A stretch of 64,000 bases of DNA from Unio delphinus (GCA_029339505.1 JAQISU010000123.1:3146501-3210500), one strand, 5' to 3'. Shown: positions 14,101 through 24,412, numbered from the stretch's first letter. A program made the numbers and translations. The notes: generated by a model from the letters alone, not told the origin.

Positions 14101-17100
14101 ACTTGTTTTTGACACTAAGTCATGAAAACAGTTTGCCAACTTATCTGCTTTTTTTTCGCTGTGTAAAGTTTAGGCTGTCGGGAGATTGCTCCATTTTGAA
14201 AAATGTTAGAATCTATACCATATGCTGCTTAAAGCACTAACTACATTGCTCTGCCTATTTTTCCAGCAGTTTTCATGTGAGCACAAGTTGTACTATTTTT
14301 TTTTCCAGATTCGTAACTGTAAGGGAATTATCATGCAAGACTTAGAGGCATCTCTAGCAGAGCATGTTTCGCCCCATAATGGTGGAGATAGCAACATGTA
14401 TGACCTTCCTCAGCTGGCATTAGATGGAATTCCAACTCCAGTCGATAAAATGACACAGGTTTTAAAATCGTGGAGGGAGAGTGAAAAACCATATTACATA
14501 TGTCTGATTTATTGAGAAAATGTGACATAATATTGATTACCTTTGACTTACATACAAAATATTTGACTATTAGTCCTTCAACTGTGAATCATGAAATGGA
14601 CATGACATGTTTACATTTGAGTCAGTATGTACATTTGCTTTTTACCAAATTTCTCTTTCTTATATATTTTCATTTATATTATCTACAGTGTGGAAACTTG
14701 CAGTTCCATTATTCAATGCAAGTGGATATTTCACCAGAAAAGCTCAATGGCATAGAAGATATTTAAAAAAAGGAGTAGATCGTAACTGATCCAGGCCTTT
14801 GGCACAGAAGATATTTTAAAAAAAGGAGTTGATTTTAACTGGTCCAAGCCTTTAGCCTAGTAGATATTAAAAGAAAGGAGTTGATTTTGGCTGGTCCTAG
14901 CCATTGGCATATAAAATATTTAAAATAAAGGAGCTGGTTTTAACTGGTCCAGGCCTTTAGTCTAGTAGATATACTTAAAATAAAGGAGCTGGTTTTAACT
15001 GGTCCAGGCCTTTAGTCTAGTAGATATGAAAAGAAAGGAGTTGATTTTGACTGGTCCTAGCCTTTGGTATAGAAAATGTTTTGAAAAAAGGAGTTTATTG
15101 TATCTGGTCCAGGCTTTGAGCATAGTAGATATTAACAGAAAGGAGTTGATTGTGACTGGTCCTGACCTTTGGCATAGAAGATATTCAGAGAATAGAGTTG
15201 ACTGAACCTAGTTCAGGCTCTTGGCATATATGATCTTAAAAAAGTGACTTGATCATAACTGGTTCAGGCAACTACCATAGTCATTTTGGATTGTTTCTGA
15301 CTAGCTAAAGTATTATTGGCACTCAGAGGGACATTAACATTACAGCCATCTACTTTTGGGTCACTGGACTTAAGGAAGGTTTTTGATAATATATCCAGTA
15401 TGTAGTTGATTGACATTTAATTCATATTATCCACAGATGTTTTTCTGGTGTTATACATATAAACGAAAGGAAATAACCAAGATAGCACAGGTGCAGAGTA
15501 AAACAGTGTCAAACTAGCTATCTGTTTGGATCAATCCATCATATAAAGAAATAAGATACCTTTATTTGATATGACATTATTTTTAGTGCTGTGATATGTA
15601 GTATGCACCGAGACTACAGGATTTTGTGTAACATCTATAGCATTTAGCATTGCTTAGGGGTGATGGATGGTGTCAGCAAAGACTAAAGACAGGATGTAGG
15701 GCCTGTGATTTACTTAAAACATAATCCACTACTACATAAAATAATGTTGCTATATAAGTACCCACAGAAATGGAAAACTCGCTGACATCTGAATATATCC
15801 CACTGGTACCAACATAAATGGAAAACTCACTGACATCTGAATATACCCCACTAGTACCAACATAAATTGAAAACTCACTGACATCTGAATATTACTGGTA
15901 TCCATAGTAATGAAAACTCAGGGACACATAAATATATACCACATATAATTGTTTAAAAAAATTGCAAACTAGTTAAGAGTGTAAAACAAAATAATATTTG
16001 CCCTGAATATCAGAGATTCTGCCACTCTGGAATTTGCATAGAAATAGAAACGCATTGGGGGACAAGTTGCTCAAATTATCTGCATGCAATGTGGGAACTT
16101 TATTCTCTCAATTGATTATGTAGAAGTGTTGTATGCAATGTTTTTTAATGATTGAAATCTTGTGGAGTTTCTGCAGAACATTTTCAGAAGATCCAACTGA
16201 ATTGTCTCATAGAAAATTGATCTATTTCTTGGCCTTGAGGGAAATTTTAAAAACACAAAACGGTCAATATTAGCAGAGACTTTACATACTGTAAAAATGT
16301 TTTCTTAACGTAAATGGGGGACTTGATCATCCGTGCACAGTGACACACAGGATTGGAAGCAGTGTTGCAGAAATTTGCAAACATTTCAGCGCATGGTAGG
16401 GAAAACAGTGCCAAATCTTTCTTCCCTTTTCTCTCTCTGCAGGTAGATGTGGGTAGCCTCCCCCTCCATAAGCAAATTCCTGACAGCATTTCTCTTAAAT
16501 ATTCTCCAACTCTTAAATGTACATACTTGTAAAAAAAAAAACTATGTTAGTTTTATCTGTAAGAGGAGAGCAGTTTTGTCTCTCAGATAAAGTTGAAAGG
16601 TTTCTTTTACATACTTGTAAAAAAAAAAACTATGTTAGTTTTATCTGTAAGAGGAGAGCAGTTTTGTCTCTCAGAGGTTTCTTTGAGCAGATTAGCAGCA
16701 CATTTTTAAATTTATGTCAAATCCATGTCAATATCTTAGTTGTACTTTCCTTGTAAACTGTCGGTTCAGCAATATAGTAGAGAACATAATGAATTTATTC
16801 CTTCAATTGTTTTTATGCTTTCAGGCCCAGTTGCGAACCTTCATTCCTGAGATGTTGAAATTTTCTACTGGACGCAGCAAACCAGGCTGGGGTAAACCAG
16901 AATGCAGACCTCCTTGGTGGCCAGATGATGTCCCCTGGGCAAATGTACGCAGTGATGTCAGAACAGAAGAGGAGAAAAAGAGGGTAGAAATCAGTATTTG
17001 CATGTCCAAATTAAACAGTTTGACTATTATTTACAAGTTATTGAATACTACTTCATGCAATTTTTCTTTTGTTGATTATGAATATTCTAACAGGCAGAGA

Positions 17101-20100
17101 ATTTTTTTCCTATACAATTGTCAAATATGACACGCTGTGCATCCTTTCTACATGAGTTCTTCTAGCAATTATTCAACAGATCACTTTTTATTGATTTGAT
17201 TCCTACCAAAGTTTCAAAGTAATTCAAGAGGTTGTTTACATTTCTATTGTCTTTTAGATCAACACTTTTATTTTCACTCTTTTCAATGTAGGTATCCTGG
17301 ACAGAAGCACTGAGGACAATAGTTAAGAACTGTTATAGGTATCACAGTAGAGATGATCTCCTAAACATATTTGGTGAGGATGGATCTGTGTCCTCTTCCT
17401 CAGCAACAAACTCTACAAGCCACTACAACAGGACTATGGTTCAAACAATAAACAACCCTGATGGCACAGTATCCATTATCCAGATAGATACAGGGGCTCA
17501 TAACATTGTGACACTTCCTGATGGCACTCAAGCCACAGTGGTACACACCATGACACCAGTGAGTTTCTTTTGTTTATTGCATACAAGACGTTCTATGATA
17601 AGAGTACAGCTACATATGATGTTAAAGGATTTCTTGAGGCTTATATTTTATTTACCATTGCTTTTTATTTGCATACCATAAGTCAGATACTTCTTTCTGT
17701 TACTAATATTTACATGTGGTTGCTTACTTTGTCCACCAACTGCAGTTAACAAACTTTGTAGATGGCTTGCAGTTTGGAAAAGGAAGAATCTGATCAATTT
17801 CGGGGGCACATGCTTCAAAAGGGAAGAACTGCATCTGAGCTTGTTACCACTCTAGAAGCCATAATTCTGATACAGATTTGATCAAAATTGGAATAAAGTA
17901 TTGTCATGATCTTGAATATTATCCACAGTAATATCATCTAAATGAAGACATGTTTTACTGTGTCATCTAACTGAAGAGAGTTTCCAGTATACATATTCAA
18001 CATGCAAAATGTAGAGTGATATAAAATGATTGACAACTAATTTTACATGCATGCCCATCATGGACAGTATAGACCCAAACCTGTGTAGCATTTTGTGTCA
18101 CTTGATCATGATCCTTACTGTTCGCTTGGAATCATAAGTAGATCAGACAGTGGAGACCTTGATCTTTATTTTATGGCAACAGACCCTGGTTTCACTAAAT
18201 TTCTACGTAGACAGAGATTTTACATGTAATGATAATTAAGATAATATCAGTACTTTACTTTTGTCAGTGAGGTCACCACAGTGGGAAAGATGGAAAAAAC
18301 ACTTGATAATTTTAAAATTGAACATTTTTTTCAAATTCTGAAAAAGATAGTTTAGAAAATCCTCAAATTGTCCTTGGAGATGAAACAAAGAGCTTCTTAT
18401 GTGTAATTAAGATATTATGATAAACATTTAATGCATTATGCCTACTACTGAAGAATTCCTTGCTATCAACCAGGCAGTAAGACATATTTAAAAGTTTACA
18501 AAGTTTCAGGAAGATGTTTCTTCTCAAGATGTTTAGTGAAACAAGGTCCAGATTTAGGTCAGTGCTTGCAATGACTACACATTATACAAGAGCTGAAAAT
18601 AGTATGACCTGTAATCCTGTTTTAGCTGAGTCAGCATGACGTTCCCCATCATGAGTCATCTCAGGCTGTGCAGACCTTAGCTGAGGCCTCCATGAATGAG
18701 GATGCTGGGGAAAACCATATGGGAATGCAGATCACACCAGTCAGCATAGAGATGACAGCTGATGGAACACCTCAGGGAATCACAGCACTAGCTGATGGCA
18801 GATTAGTGTTGTCCGCTGATGCTACTGCTTTAACAGCTGATGGCACAGGTAACCACCTTTCATACATGTCATGCTCTGTACTCTTGAAAATGGGCAAACA
18901 AAATTTCATCATTTTGTTAGATTTCTAAAGTTTTTTAAAATAAACACAAGGACATCATACATCTATACAGTGGTCCTTTCATGAATGCCCCCTCCCCCCA
19001 GCAGCAACCCAATTTTTACAGTCAGAATCCCTTAGCATTGATGAATTTTTGTTCAAAAGCAATCCTCAGGTAAGGCCACCCTTCGAATGAGGCCACAATA
19101 TTGGTGCAAAAAATGTGAAATTTACCTCTCACAAGCAGCCATATTTTATATTAATATGTGTCTATAACCAGTATTTAATTCGTACAGTAAGTAAGTAATC
19201 CAATTATCTTCACTGACATCTCTTCTCCAATGTCAAGGATTCATTACTGAAATAAGCATAACATATACATAAACAACTAAGGGTAATAGTATAATCATTA
19301 ACACTAATGTTGTTTACAGGGAAATAGGGTAAACAGTATTGGGCTGCACACAGCAGTTTAATTCATATAATTAAAATGTTTATATCTACTATTATAAGTA
19401 CTATTATAATAATTTATATCTTAGATGATTACAACCGGTTATAACTGTCAAGATCATTACATGGTCGGCATTGGTTAAATATAGTTTTTGTGGATTAACA
19501 CAGAGAAATTAGTCTTGAATGAAACAGGGTATTAGACAATTAAATTGCAGTACTAGTAACATAGGAATAAATCAAAACTTGTACATATCATAAGGTAAAT
19601 GGACAATTAATATTTTCAAAGAAAAAGTAAACACTATTAAACTTGACAACAATGACGAGAGTTCAAAAGTTCTTTATTTTATGTTGCAAACCACAAATAA
19701 ACAACATCGTAAACGTTAAGGAGAATATTCTGCAGCAGTGGGGAAATGAAGTAAATACAAAGAGAATTGCTTTAAATGCCAAGCAATGTATGTACCTAGA
19801 TATAAATGATATTTTAGAATGGTTTTGCAAGCCAACAGTACCCTGCATGCACATCACATTTAAAACTAAGAATTTTTTAAAGTATGTTAACTTGGAATAA
19901 GTCAGTTCTTAAGACAAGAAGAACCATTGGCTTTCCTACTGTGACTAGAATTAATTTTTTTTGTCTTTGTTTTCATTCATGTAAGTACTATAAGCAATGC
20001 TCTGATAATTATACAGGCACGGGCCATACAGGTTTTTGTATCTGGCATTGATTATTTAGCGTCCACCTTCAAAATATTCATATCTATGCTCTATCTACCT

Positions 20101-21084
20101 GTACAAGTAACATGCACCCTATACAGGTAGATTTTTTAACAGATAACTCTGCACTGATACTCACTTGCTCATAAAACAGGACGCTCACTACACTACATGT
20201 ATTCTCTATTTTGTCTTGCAGATTTCGACCTTGGGTAAGACCCATCACCCCTTGAATATGTTTCAGACTTGCATGTTATGGACAGAAGTCAGTCATAACT
20301 TTGGGATGAAAACAACTTATTGCATGCTATGATATGGAGAGCAGCAACAAAAATCAGTTACAGCCTCTCTTATCAGAATTATAGACTAGATACATGGATA
20401 AAAAAATCCAGTAACCCATCCTAACGTCATGCCAGCCTTATTCATACACAGCCAGACTTGGCCATGTAATGCTGATCATAATGGGCCACAATCACAATTC
20501 GATCTTACGGCCTCAGCCAAAACATGAACTTGTCCAGTTCCACAAATTGCATAGCGCTGCCATTCTCTTCATGTATAGATACTTCCCAGACTATACAGGC
20601 ACTCTCCTGAATCAGTCCATCAAAAAAGTGCTGCTAGGCACTTCCTGTGGAACACAGATTTCATAGCCATCCTCATGGATCTATCATACCATGTGCTACC
20701 TCAAACACTTCTGGCATATTATGTCCATTTTGGTGTCTCAGTTTTCAAGGAAGGTCTCTTCATTGTCAAGCTGCTGCCATCTAAAAGACTGCTTAGCATC
20801 ATGTTAGAAGTAAGTAGGTCACCACCATAGGACCCCTCAATTTTTGCAATTCCTTTAAACCTTGCCATATCAGGTTTCAACTCTATTTTTATTGCTGTAC
20901 AGTGAGGGAAAGATCTTATCAAACAGCCAAACATAGACTGGTTATTTGGCTCAAACATCCTGTAACCTGTTCCAACATAATGAATCAGATGATGTCCTCC
21001 CCACATAAATGACCTACTTCTGTTTCAGCTTGACTTGGCCATATACAAAGATCATTGGGTCCACGACCACAACATGTATGTGTA

Positions 21085-21137
<53 letters not shown>

Positions 21138-23075
21138 ACAATCTCAATTCAGGGTACACCACAAGTTTAGCCAATGGAATAAGCAGGGGCATATTTTTGG
21201 GATGATCTACTTCAGGAGAGAGACACAACATCCTATAACTGTAGCTCATACAATGGGTTGGGAAGATGATCCAATGGTCTCTAGCTCCACCTTACAGACT
21301 GATCATGCAGCAAGATATGAGGACTTGCCATTTGGAAACACTCCAACATCTTAGTGGAAGAGACTGAGGGAACTTTCACAATCATTACACATGACCATCC
21401 ATGTCTCAACAACAGACACCCATTCCATCCTTATCACAGATCCCATTAAGTAGAAGGCTTCAATTGTTTGTTGCTGAATGGGAAAAAAGTTTCCCATTAC
21501 TGCAAGAGTTTTGTTAGCTCTAACATCGCACTTATCATTTGGTTCTCAACCAAAGAGCATTCAATAAACTCTGGTATGCCCTTGAGTTTGAGATGGAGTG
21601 CAACAACAGGTCCTGATGCAGTCCATTGTGGAGACTGCATAATCAGTGTGGACTTGAAAGAGACATGATTTCAAGCCTCACTCAAAGGGCATCTATGGAT
21701 TCAGGGATTCACATGCAACAGGCTCCAAACAACAGTCTTAGAGTATGACATGATATTACTTGATAATCTCCTGTCATTCTCCATCTCTTTTCAGCGAGAA
21801 TATTTAGACCATATCCTCTTTTAGGATTTGGTCAGCTAGGTTTGGATGCATAAAATATGTTTCCTGGGAACAAGATTTGATTTCATGCAATGGTAAGTAC
21901 TATGCCTTTCTTGGAACAATCCAACTAGTAAAGTATTCATTTGCTGGCTGAGTTTTACTCATTACTGCAGCAGACATTTTAGTCTTTTATCATTTTTTTG
22001 GGCTTATATGACAGTTACATGGTCCATGTGGAGACCAAATCATGACATTTGGATCATTTCTCTCAGTCGGCAACCATTCGAGGTTGCATCATAAAGGAAC
22101 TGTGGACTTGCATCAGTGATACCTCTACAAAACACATCCTCTGGTAGTGTCGATCTCTTGATGTGCACAGAGAGAGCTGGGGGGAGTAAGTCTGCTACCT
22201 TTTCAGACTTGACATATCAGCATGTCCCTCTCAGGATCTTATGTCAACATCATTAAAATGGACACATTTTTTTAAAGCATCTCATTAGTGGCTGATCAAC
22301 CTAAACGAGAATAAAATTCTCATTCTGATCAATAACTTCACTGTGATGACCGATTTCAAGCAGCAAAGTGGAACAAGTTGTCTAACATTTATATTCTTGT
22401 TTGGGATTATGTAAATGTGGGGTCCTCAGTGACAATCCAGGTAACAGTTTGACATGTCCTAGGCTGGCTATATGATAGATTCAGTTACCTTCAAACAGGA
22501 ACTCATGCAAATGTCCTTCTCAACACTTAGTTTCATACAATATATGCTCAGTGGAATTGACTTTAAACTACGTCTGAACTTAAACCAACATGGGGAAAAA
22601 ATATGGAACGTCTCATTTTATAGTGAAATATTTAATTAGTGACTAAGCACGCTCGCGTGATAAATGAAATTGGCACTGAATCTGCAAGGAGTCAGATTTT
22701 ATTGATTTTATTTTATTTTTTAAAGGGGAGTGGGTGTTGTCAATAAGTTTCCTTGGTTTAAAAAAGTCAAGAAATGAAATAAATTTGTATTGCATTTGTG
22801 CTCCATCCCCAACCGCACCTTACAATAAAATAGATAGAATGCTTACATTGTATTATTTTATTGATACCTTCTATCTTTTAGGTATTGTGACCATTCCAGT
22901 CTCCATGTACCAGAACATGGTGGCAGTATCACTGTCATCTACCAATCTTCAACACCAGCAGCAGAACATCCACATCACTATGTCACCACAACTTGAGGAG
23001 GCCCTGAAAAACAATTCAAACCAGAATGTTGCTGTACATGTTGTATCTGTCGAACCCAAGGTGGAACCATCCTGA
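4922..23075 (+). CDS. NRF1: Nuclear respiratory factor 1 (NRF1 / erect wing / P3A2 family), 8 coding exons
   Basis: Join of 4922-5141, 7539-7653, 11399-11534, 14309-14458, 16825-16983, 17292-17558, 18626-18848 and 22882-23075. The total is 1464 nt, or 487 residues plus TGA, against about 503 in human NRF1. All introns are GT-AG and all phases agree. Visible landmarks in order: an acidic Ser-rich N-terminus (DDDPSSPESS), the block DEVTAQLAAAG, an Ala run, a basic nuclear-localisation stretch (SSRKKKRPH, residues ~86-94), then the family-specific DNA-binding and dimerisation domain (~93-285) with NPSIRKRQQTRLLR, EYTTRVGQQAIVLC, LDGIPTPVDKMTQ, KPGWGKPECRPPWWP and VSWTEALRTIVKNCY. A Gln/Thr-rich activation region follows, ending near IPVSMYQ. 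Known for the family: a homodimeric nuclear factor binding TGCGCA palindromes at respiratory and housekeeping promoters. The start Met is one of 4922, 4928 or 4940, all in frame; the first exon is entered by splicing, so the 5'UTR begins upstream. The C-terminal activation region is shorter than in vertebrates. Confidence 0.95.
5945..6160 (+). pseudogene. Zinc-finger fragment of a hAT-like transposase
   Basis: The frame contains CIHCATNLRSGHC followed by DDVKKHIGSKKH, a C-x2-C...H-x5-H pattern. It matches the N-terminal zinc finger that precedes hAT/DUF4371-type transposases ('DVK.H..S.KH'). The frame runs only ~70 residues and no downstream transposase core is visible. Sequence near 5531 (CATAGCTGCCAACC) may be a terminal repeat, but the opposite end was not found. 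Confidence 0.55.
6335..6660 (+). mobile_element. LINE reverse-transcriptase C-terminal fragment
   Basis: Across two frames the + strand encodes the late-thumb and C-terminal signature of CR1/L2-type LINEs: a 'KLQK.....AA..I' segment, then DHISLLLCTLHW-like residues, then SIQSRIKHKI. The reading is broken by frameshifts, so it is a dead fragment. About 320 bp remain. Confidence 0.7.
6891..7003 (+). repeat. ~39-bp repeat, 3 copies
   Basis: Three head-to-tail copies of AATGTTTCCATTTTCTGCTT followed by GACCACTTTATTAAATTTT. The third copy has CTACTTG instead of CTGCTTG. Confidence 0.95.
7539..7653 (+). CDS. NRF1: NRF1 coding exon 2
   Basis: Acceptor TTTTCAG ends at 7538 and the donor GT is at 7654. 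It enters in phase 1 and leaves with two bases of an Arg codon. It encodes TVGMAAAAAIAS, the basic KKKR localisation cluster and the start of the DNA-binding domain (NPSIRKRQQTRLLR). Confidence 0.95.
8091..8124. repeat. Perfect 12-bp hairpin
   Basis: CTGGGCAACCAG (8091-8102) and CTGGTTGCCCAG (8113-8124) are perfect inverted repeats around a 10-nt A/T-rich loop. A related CCAGGCAACT lies just upstream at 8071-8080. It could be the core of a decayed inverted-repeat transposon. Confidence 0.85.
8693..8992 (+). repeat. Dispersed element, copy with one internal 52-bp unit
   Basis: Aligns by eye with 14700-15482. Shared blocks: CAGTTCCA.TATTC.ATGCAA, TATTTCACCAGAAAAGCTC, one unit GCATAGAAGATATT...AACTGGTCCAGGC (8742-8793), then TCTGACTAG, ATTATTGGCACT, TTTTGGGTC, TTAAGGAAGG and ATTCATATTATCCA. 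Confidence 0.85.
10296..10542 (+). mobile_element. LINE/SINE 3' end (L2-like tail)
   Basis: Opens with a decayed LINE C-terminus (PFKSALKTRLF-like reading). It ends with TGTAAAGCGCTTAGAGCT, GGTGCTATACAAA and an (ATT)n tail at 10525-10540. That tail type is typical of L2-clade LINEs and the SINEs that parasitise them. Confidence 0.7.
10675..10866 (-). mobile_element. tRNA-derived SINE, - strand
   Basis: On the - strand it begins GGAGCCCAGAGTGACCGAGT with an A-box-like TGACCGAGTTGTCTAAAGC. A B-box-like GGTTCAAGTCTC follows (10781-10795 reversed). The body module 'CAGCCAATGTGGGTATGTGA' is shared with the copies at 655-885 and 40055-40225. Confidence 0.78.
11399..11534 (+). CDS. NRF1: NRF1 coding exon 3
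   Basis: Acceptor GTTGTAG ends at 11398 and the donor GTATGT begins at 11535. The first base completes the Arg codon from the previous exon. It encodes the DNA-binding domain core EEYTTRVGQQAIVLC and FKVFGSQPLEHV. About three extra residues precede FKVFG compared with human NRF1. Confidence 0.95.
11772..12045 (+). mobile_element. tRNA-derived SINE, +
   Basis: The head GCTCCGATGGCCTAGTGG-TTAGAGC carries a pol III A box (11780-11797), and GGTTTGATCCC (11824-11834) is a B box. The tRNA-like head does not fold into a closed acceptor stem and runs on into ~200 bp of unrelated body, so it is a SINE, not a tRNA gene. The body differs from the other SINEs here, so it is a second family. Confidence 0.8.
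13325..13627 (+). repeat. Two direct copies of a ~130-bp segment
   Basis: 13325-13455 and 13499-13627 share TAATAC.GCATTATA.AACAG, ATAGTAAATTTGGCATAGTA and AACTTTGACAGAGTTTATAT with few differences. The spacing is ~174 bp. Confidence 0.9.
13895..13975 (+). mobile_element. SINE 3' tail fragment
   Basis: GCCATGTATAGCCTA-TAGTGTGCTGACAAATGG and the CAAGAACAAGAAC tail match the 3' part of the SINE at 655-885. The tRNA head is absent. Confidence 0.5.
14309..14458 (+). CDS. NRF1: NRF1 coding exon 4
   Basis: Acceptor TTTTCCAG ends at 14308 and the donor GT is at 14459. Both ends are phase 0. It encodes 50 residues including MQDLEASLAEHV and LDGIPTPVDKMTQ. The loop between these blocks (SPHNGGDSNMYDLPQ) is lineage-specific. 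Confidence 0.95.
14700..15482 (+). repeat. Dispersed element, copy with ~10 internal 52-bp tandem units
   Basis: The same flanks as 8693-8992 surround an array at ~14749-15272. The unit is GGCATAGAAGATATT, AAAGGAGTTGATTTT, AACTGGTCCAGGCCTTT with about 10-20% divergence. Variants alternate between GGCATAGAAG and AGCCTAGTAG starts. An element with a variable tandem-repeat core resembles the bivalve 'pearl' or Helitron-derived (HINE) non-autonomous elements; that assignment is inferred from structure only. Confidence 0.88.
15757..15925 (+). repeat. ~55-bp repeat, 3 units
   Basis: The unit contains ACCAACATAAATGGAAAACT, CACTGACATCTGAATAT and CCCACT. A fourth, decayed unit begins at CCATAGTAATGAAAACTCA. 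Confidence 0.9.
16519..16690 (+). repeat. 88-bp direct duplication
   Basis: ACATACTTGT-(A)n-CTATGTTAGTTTTATCTG and GAGGAGAGCAGTTTTGTCTC occur at ~16521 and again at ~16609, nearly identical. This indicates a recent duplication. Confidence 0.93.
16825..16983 (+). CDS. NRF1: NRF1 coding exon 5
   Basis: Acceptor TGCTTTCAG ends at 16824 and the donor GTAGAA begins at 16984. Both ends are phase 0. It encodes 53 residues, AQLRTFIPEMLKFSTGR through WANVRSDVRTEEEKKR. This is the most strongly conserved block of the family. Confidence 0.96.
17292..17558 (+). CDS. NRF1: NRF1 coding exon 6
   Basis: Acceptor ATGTAG ends at 17291 and the donor GTGAGT begins at 17559. Both ends are phase 0, giving 89 residues. 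It finishes the DNA-binding domain (VSWTEALRTIVKNCYRYH...REDLL-like) and opens the activation region with MVQTINNPDGTVSIIQ, which parallels the vertebrate VVQTFSNPDGTVSLIQ. Confidence 0.95.
17559..18625 (+). other. NRF1 intron 6
   Basis: About 1.07 kb with no recognised feature. This is where an extra vertebrate-like activation-domain exon could be sought; none was seen. Confidence 0.6.
18626..18848 (+). CDS. NRF1: NRF1 coding exon 7
   Basis: Acceptor GTTTTAG ends at 18625 and the donor GT is at 18849. It enters in phase 0 and leaves in phase 1. It encodes a His/Gln/Thr-rich activation segment with QAVQTLAEAS (vertebrate QAVASLAEA) and LADGRLVLSADAT. Confidence 0.88.
18969..19980 (+). mobile_element. 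pogo/Tigger-type DNA transposon remnant, copy 1
   Basis: Starts with CAGTGGTCCTTTCATGAATG, resembling a pogo/Tigger terminal repeat. Internally 19643-19900 reads KENILQQWGNE...YLDINDILEWFC, matching the CENP-B-type helix-turn-helix ('DVNDALYEWF') of pogo transposases. No DDE core is visible. It shares order and sequence with 26104-26960. Confidence 0.65.
20400..22500 (+). other. Unassigned, possibly coding-derived segment
   Basis: Base composition is more balanced than in the surrounding introns. Several short frames show ordinary amino-acid usage (for example near 20720-20830 a frame with VFKEGLFIVKLLPSKRLL), broken by stops. The pattern suggests a decayed retroelement, perhaps DIRS- or Gypsy-like. 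No motif firm enough to name it was found. Confidence 0.3.
21072..21136 (+). repeat. (TG)n(AG)n compound microsatellite
   Basis: A TG run followed directly by ~16 AG dinucleotides. Confidence 0.98.
22882..23075 (+). CDS. NRF1: NRF1 coding exon 8 (last, with stop)
   Basis: Acceptor CTTTTAG ends at 22881. Phase 1 entry completes a Gly codon, then IVTIPVSMYQNMV (vertebrate VQIPVSMYQTVV). It ends PKVEPS-TGA at 23073-23075. Gln/Asn-rich C-terminus. Confidence 0.93.
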
Positions 23076-24110
23076 CATGTTCTGTATGAGTGTGTTGTTA
23101 TTCCTGTAGTATACTCTATGTTTGAATCTCAAAATCAAAGAGCATGCAGAACTGACAGATCTATTTGAAAACTTTCTCTAAAGAGCTCTGATTAAGATTA
23201 AAAGCATATCTGGATGACTTGGGGCCATATGAGAGTACATGCCTAGATGATTCTGACACAGGACATGTCCAAAAGAACTTGGCTACATGTGAGAAGGCAT
23301 ACCCGGATTGCTTGGTGACATATGAGGATGCATGACAAGATGAATCTGTTGTATAGAAGAAGGTGTGTCTTGATGGCATATGAGTGGATTACTCGGTGAT
23401 ATGTAAGAGTGCCAGTGTGGATGACTAAGTGACATGTGAGAATGGTGTTTAATGATCTTTTTGTTTGATTCTGATGTGTAAAGTTCATGTTAGCATGGTG
23501 ATCAAACTTACTGAACTGTATGGTGTCATTCCTATAATACTGCCTCTTTGATGTCCATAAGTATTGAAAGTTTACATTAATGTCATACTTTAATAATTAT
23601 AATTTATATAATTGTGGTACATAATATCCGCATATATCTCCATCTATCCATCCATTCATCACTTTTATTTGCGTGCTATAACTTTAAGCCATTAGCAGGT
23701 GTGCTGTGTATCACATTGGGTATTTTATCTCAATGGTCAATGCCATGGTTTTATAAGTGGAATTTTTCCATTATAATCAGTTTTATTTATAATTTTAGAG
23801 CCATTGAAAGATGAAGGGTCGAAACTTGATATAACTTTATATGTTATTACTAAAAGGTACTATTTTTGGGTACTAGTCAAGGTTGTAATTGTAGGTTTCA
23901 ATAACTATGGCTCTTCTGCTCTTCAGAGCTGTTAAAGATAAATTTATCAAATTTGTAATACATCTTTATTGTCACAAGAAGTGTTGCATTTCATGTTTGG
24001 AGTTCTATTGTCAGAGGCATGGTCACAGATGAATATTTTAAAGTGGGTTTTTTTTCTGCTTGATATCTTAAAAGCTGTTGGAGGTAAGGGAATAAACCAC
24101 TATATTTTGA
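23076..24110 (+). other. NRF1 3'UTR, provisional extent
   Basis: Non-coding sequence after the NRF1 stop. The first canonical poly(A) signal downstream is AATAAA at 24091-24096, which would give a ~1-kb 3'UTR. Later AATAAA hexamers (for example near 26049 and 26797) mean a longer UTR is possible. Transcript data are needed to choose. Confidence 0.4.
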
Positions 24111-24199
24111 CACTTGTCAGTTCGATGTCATTTCATGTATCACAGTGAAAGTTTTATCTTTATTATTCACATTATTTTATTACTCCATTTATATTCACT

Positions 24200-24412
24200 T
24201 TTCCTCTAATGTCCTTTGCATATGCAATGAAACTTTGTTACTTTCCGTGTCATCTCTAATTTCCTTTGTTCATAGGCAATGAAACTTTGTTACTTTCCAT
24301 GTCATCTCTAATATCCTTTGCATATGCAATGAAACTTTGTTACTTTCCGTGTCATCTCTAATGTCCTTTGCTCATGGGCAATGAAACTTTGTTACTTTCC
24401 ATGTCAGCTCTG
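24200..24412 (+). repeat. 50-52-bp repeat, 4 units
   Basis: Unit: TCCTTTGCATATGCAATG, AAACTTTGTTACTTTCC, GTGTCATCTCTAAT. Alternate units read TTCATAGGCAATG or CTCATGGGCAATG. It lies just past the likely NRF1 3'UTR end. Confidence 0.95.

Larger units (their letters stand above)
11535..14308 (+). other. NRF1 intron 3
   Basis: Contains a tRNA-derived SINE (11772-12045), a ~130-bp direct duplication (13325-13627) and a SINE tail (13895-13975). At 12420-12480 and 12688-12745 there are two related segments (…GGTCACCACAGTGGTCAT… / …GGCCACCACAGCAGCCAT…), suggesting an old duplication. Confidence 0.65.
14459..16824 (+). other. NRF1 intron 4
   Basis: Dominated by the expanded copy of the dispersed repeat (14700-15482). 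A 3-copy ~55-bp repeat (15757-15925) and an 88-bp duplication (16519-16690) follow. Confidence 0.75.
18849..22881 (+). other. NRF1 intron 7
   Basis: Contains a pogo/Tigger remnant (18969-19980) and a (TG)n(AG)n microsatellite. A ~2-kb stretch (20400-22500) is unusually low in simple repeats and looks coding-derived, but no family could be named. Confidence 0.65.

Noticed and set aside
16714..17130. Long frame extending both sides of NRF1 exon 5
   Set aside because: Only 16825-16983 matches the family, with consensus splice sites on both sides; the extensions are intron.
18626..18928. Continuation of NRF1 exon 7 past 18848
   Set aside because: A donor GTAACC-type site follows at 18849, and the next conserved block (IPVSMYQ) is entered in the right phase at 22882.
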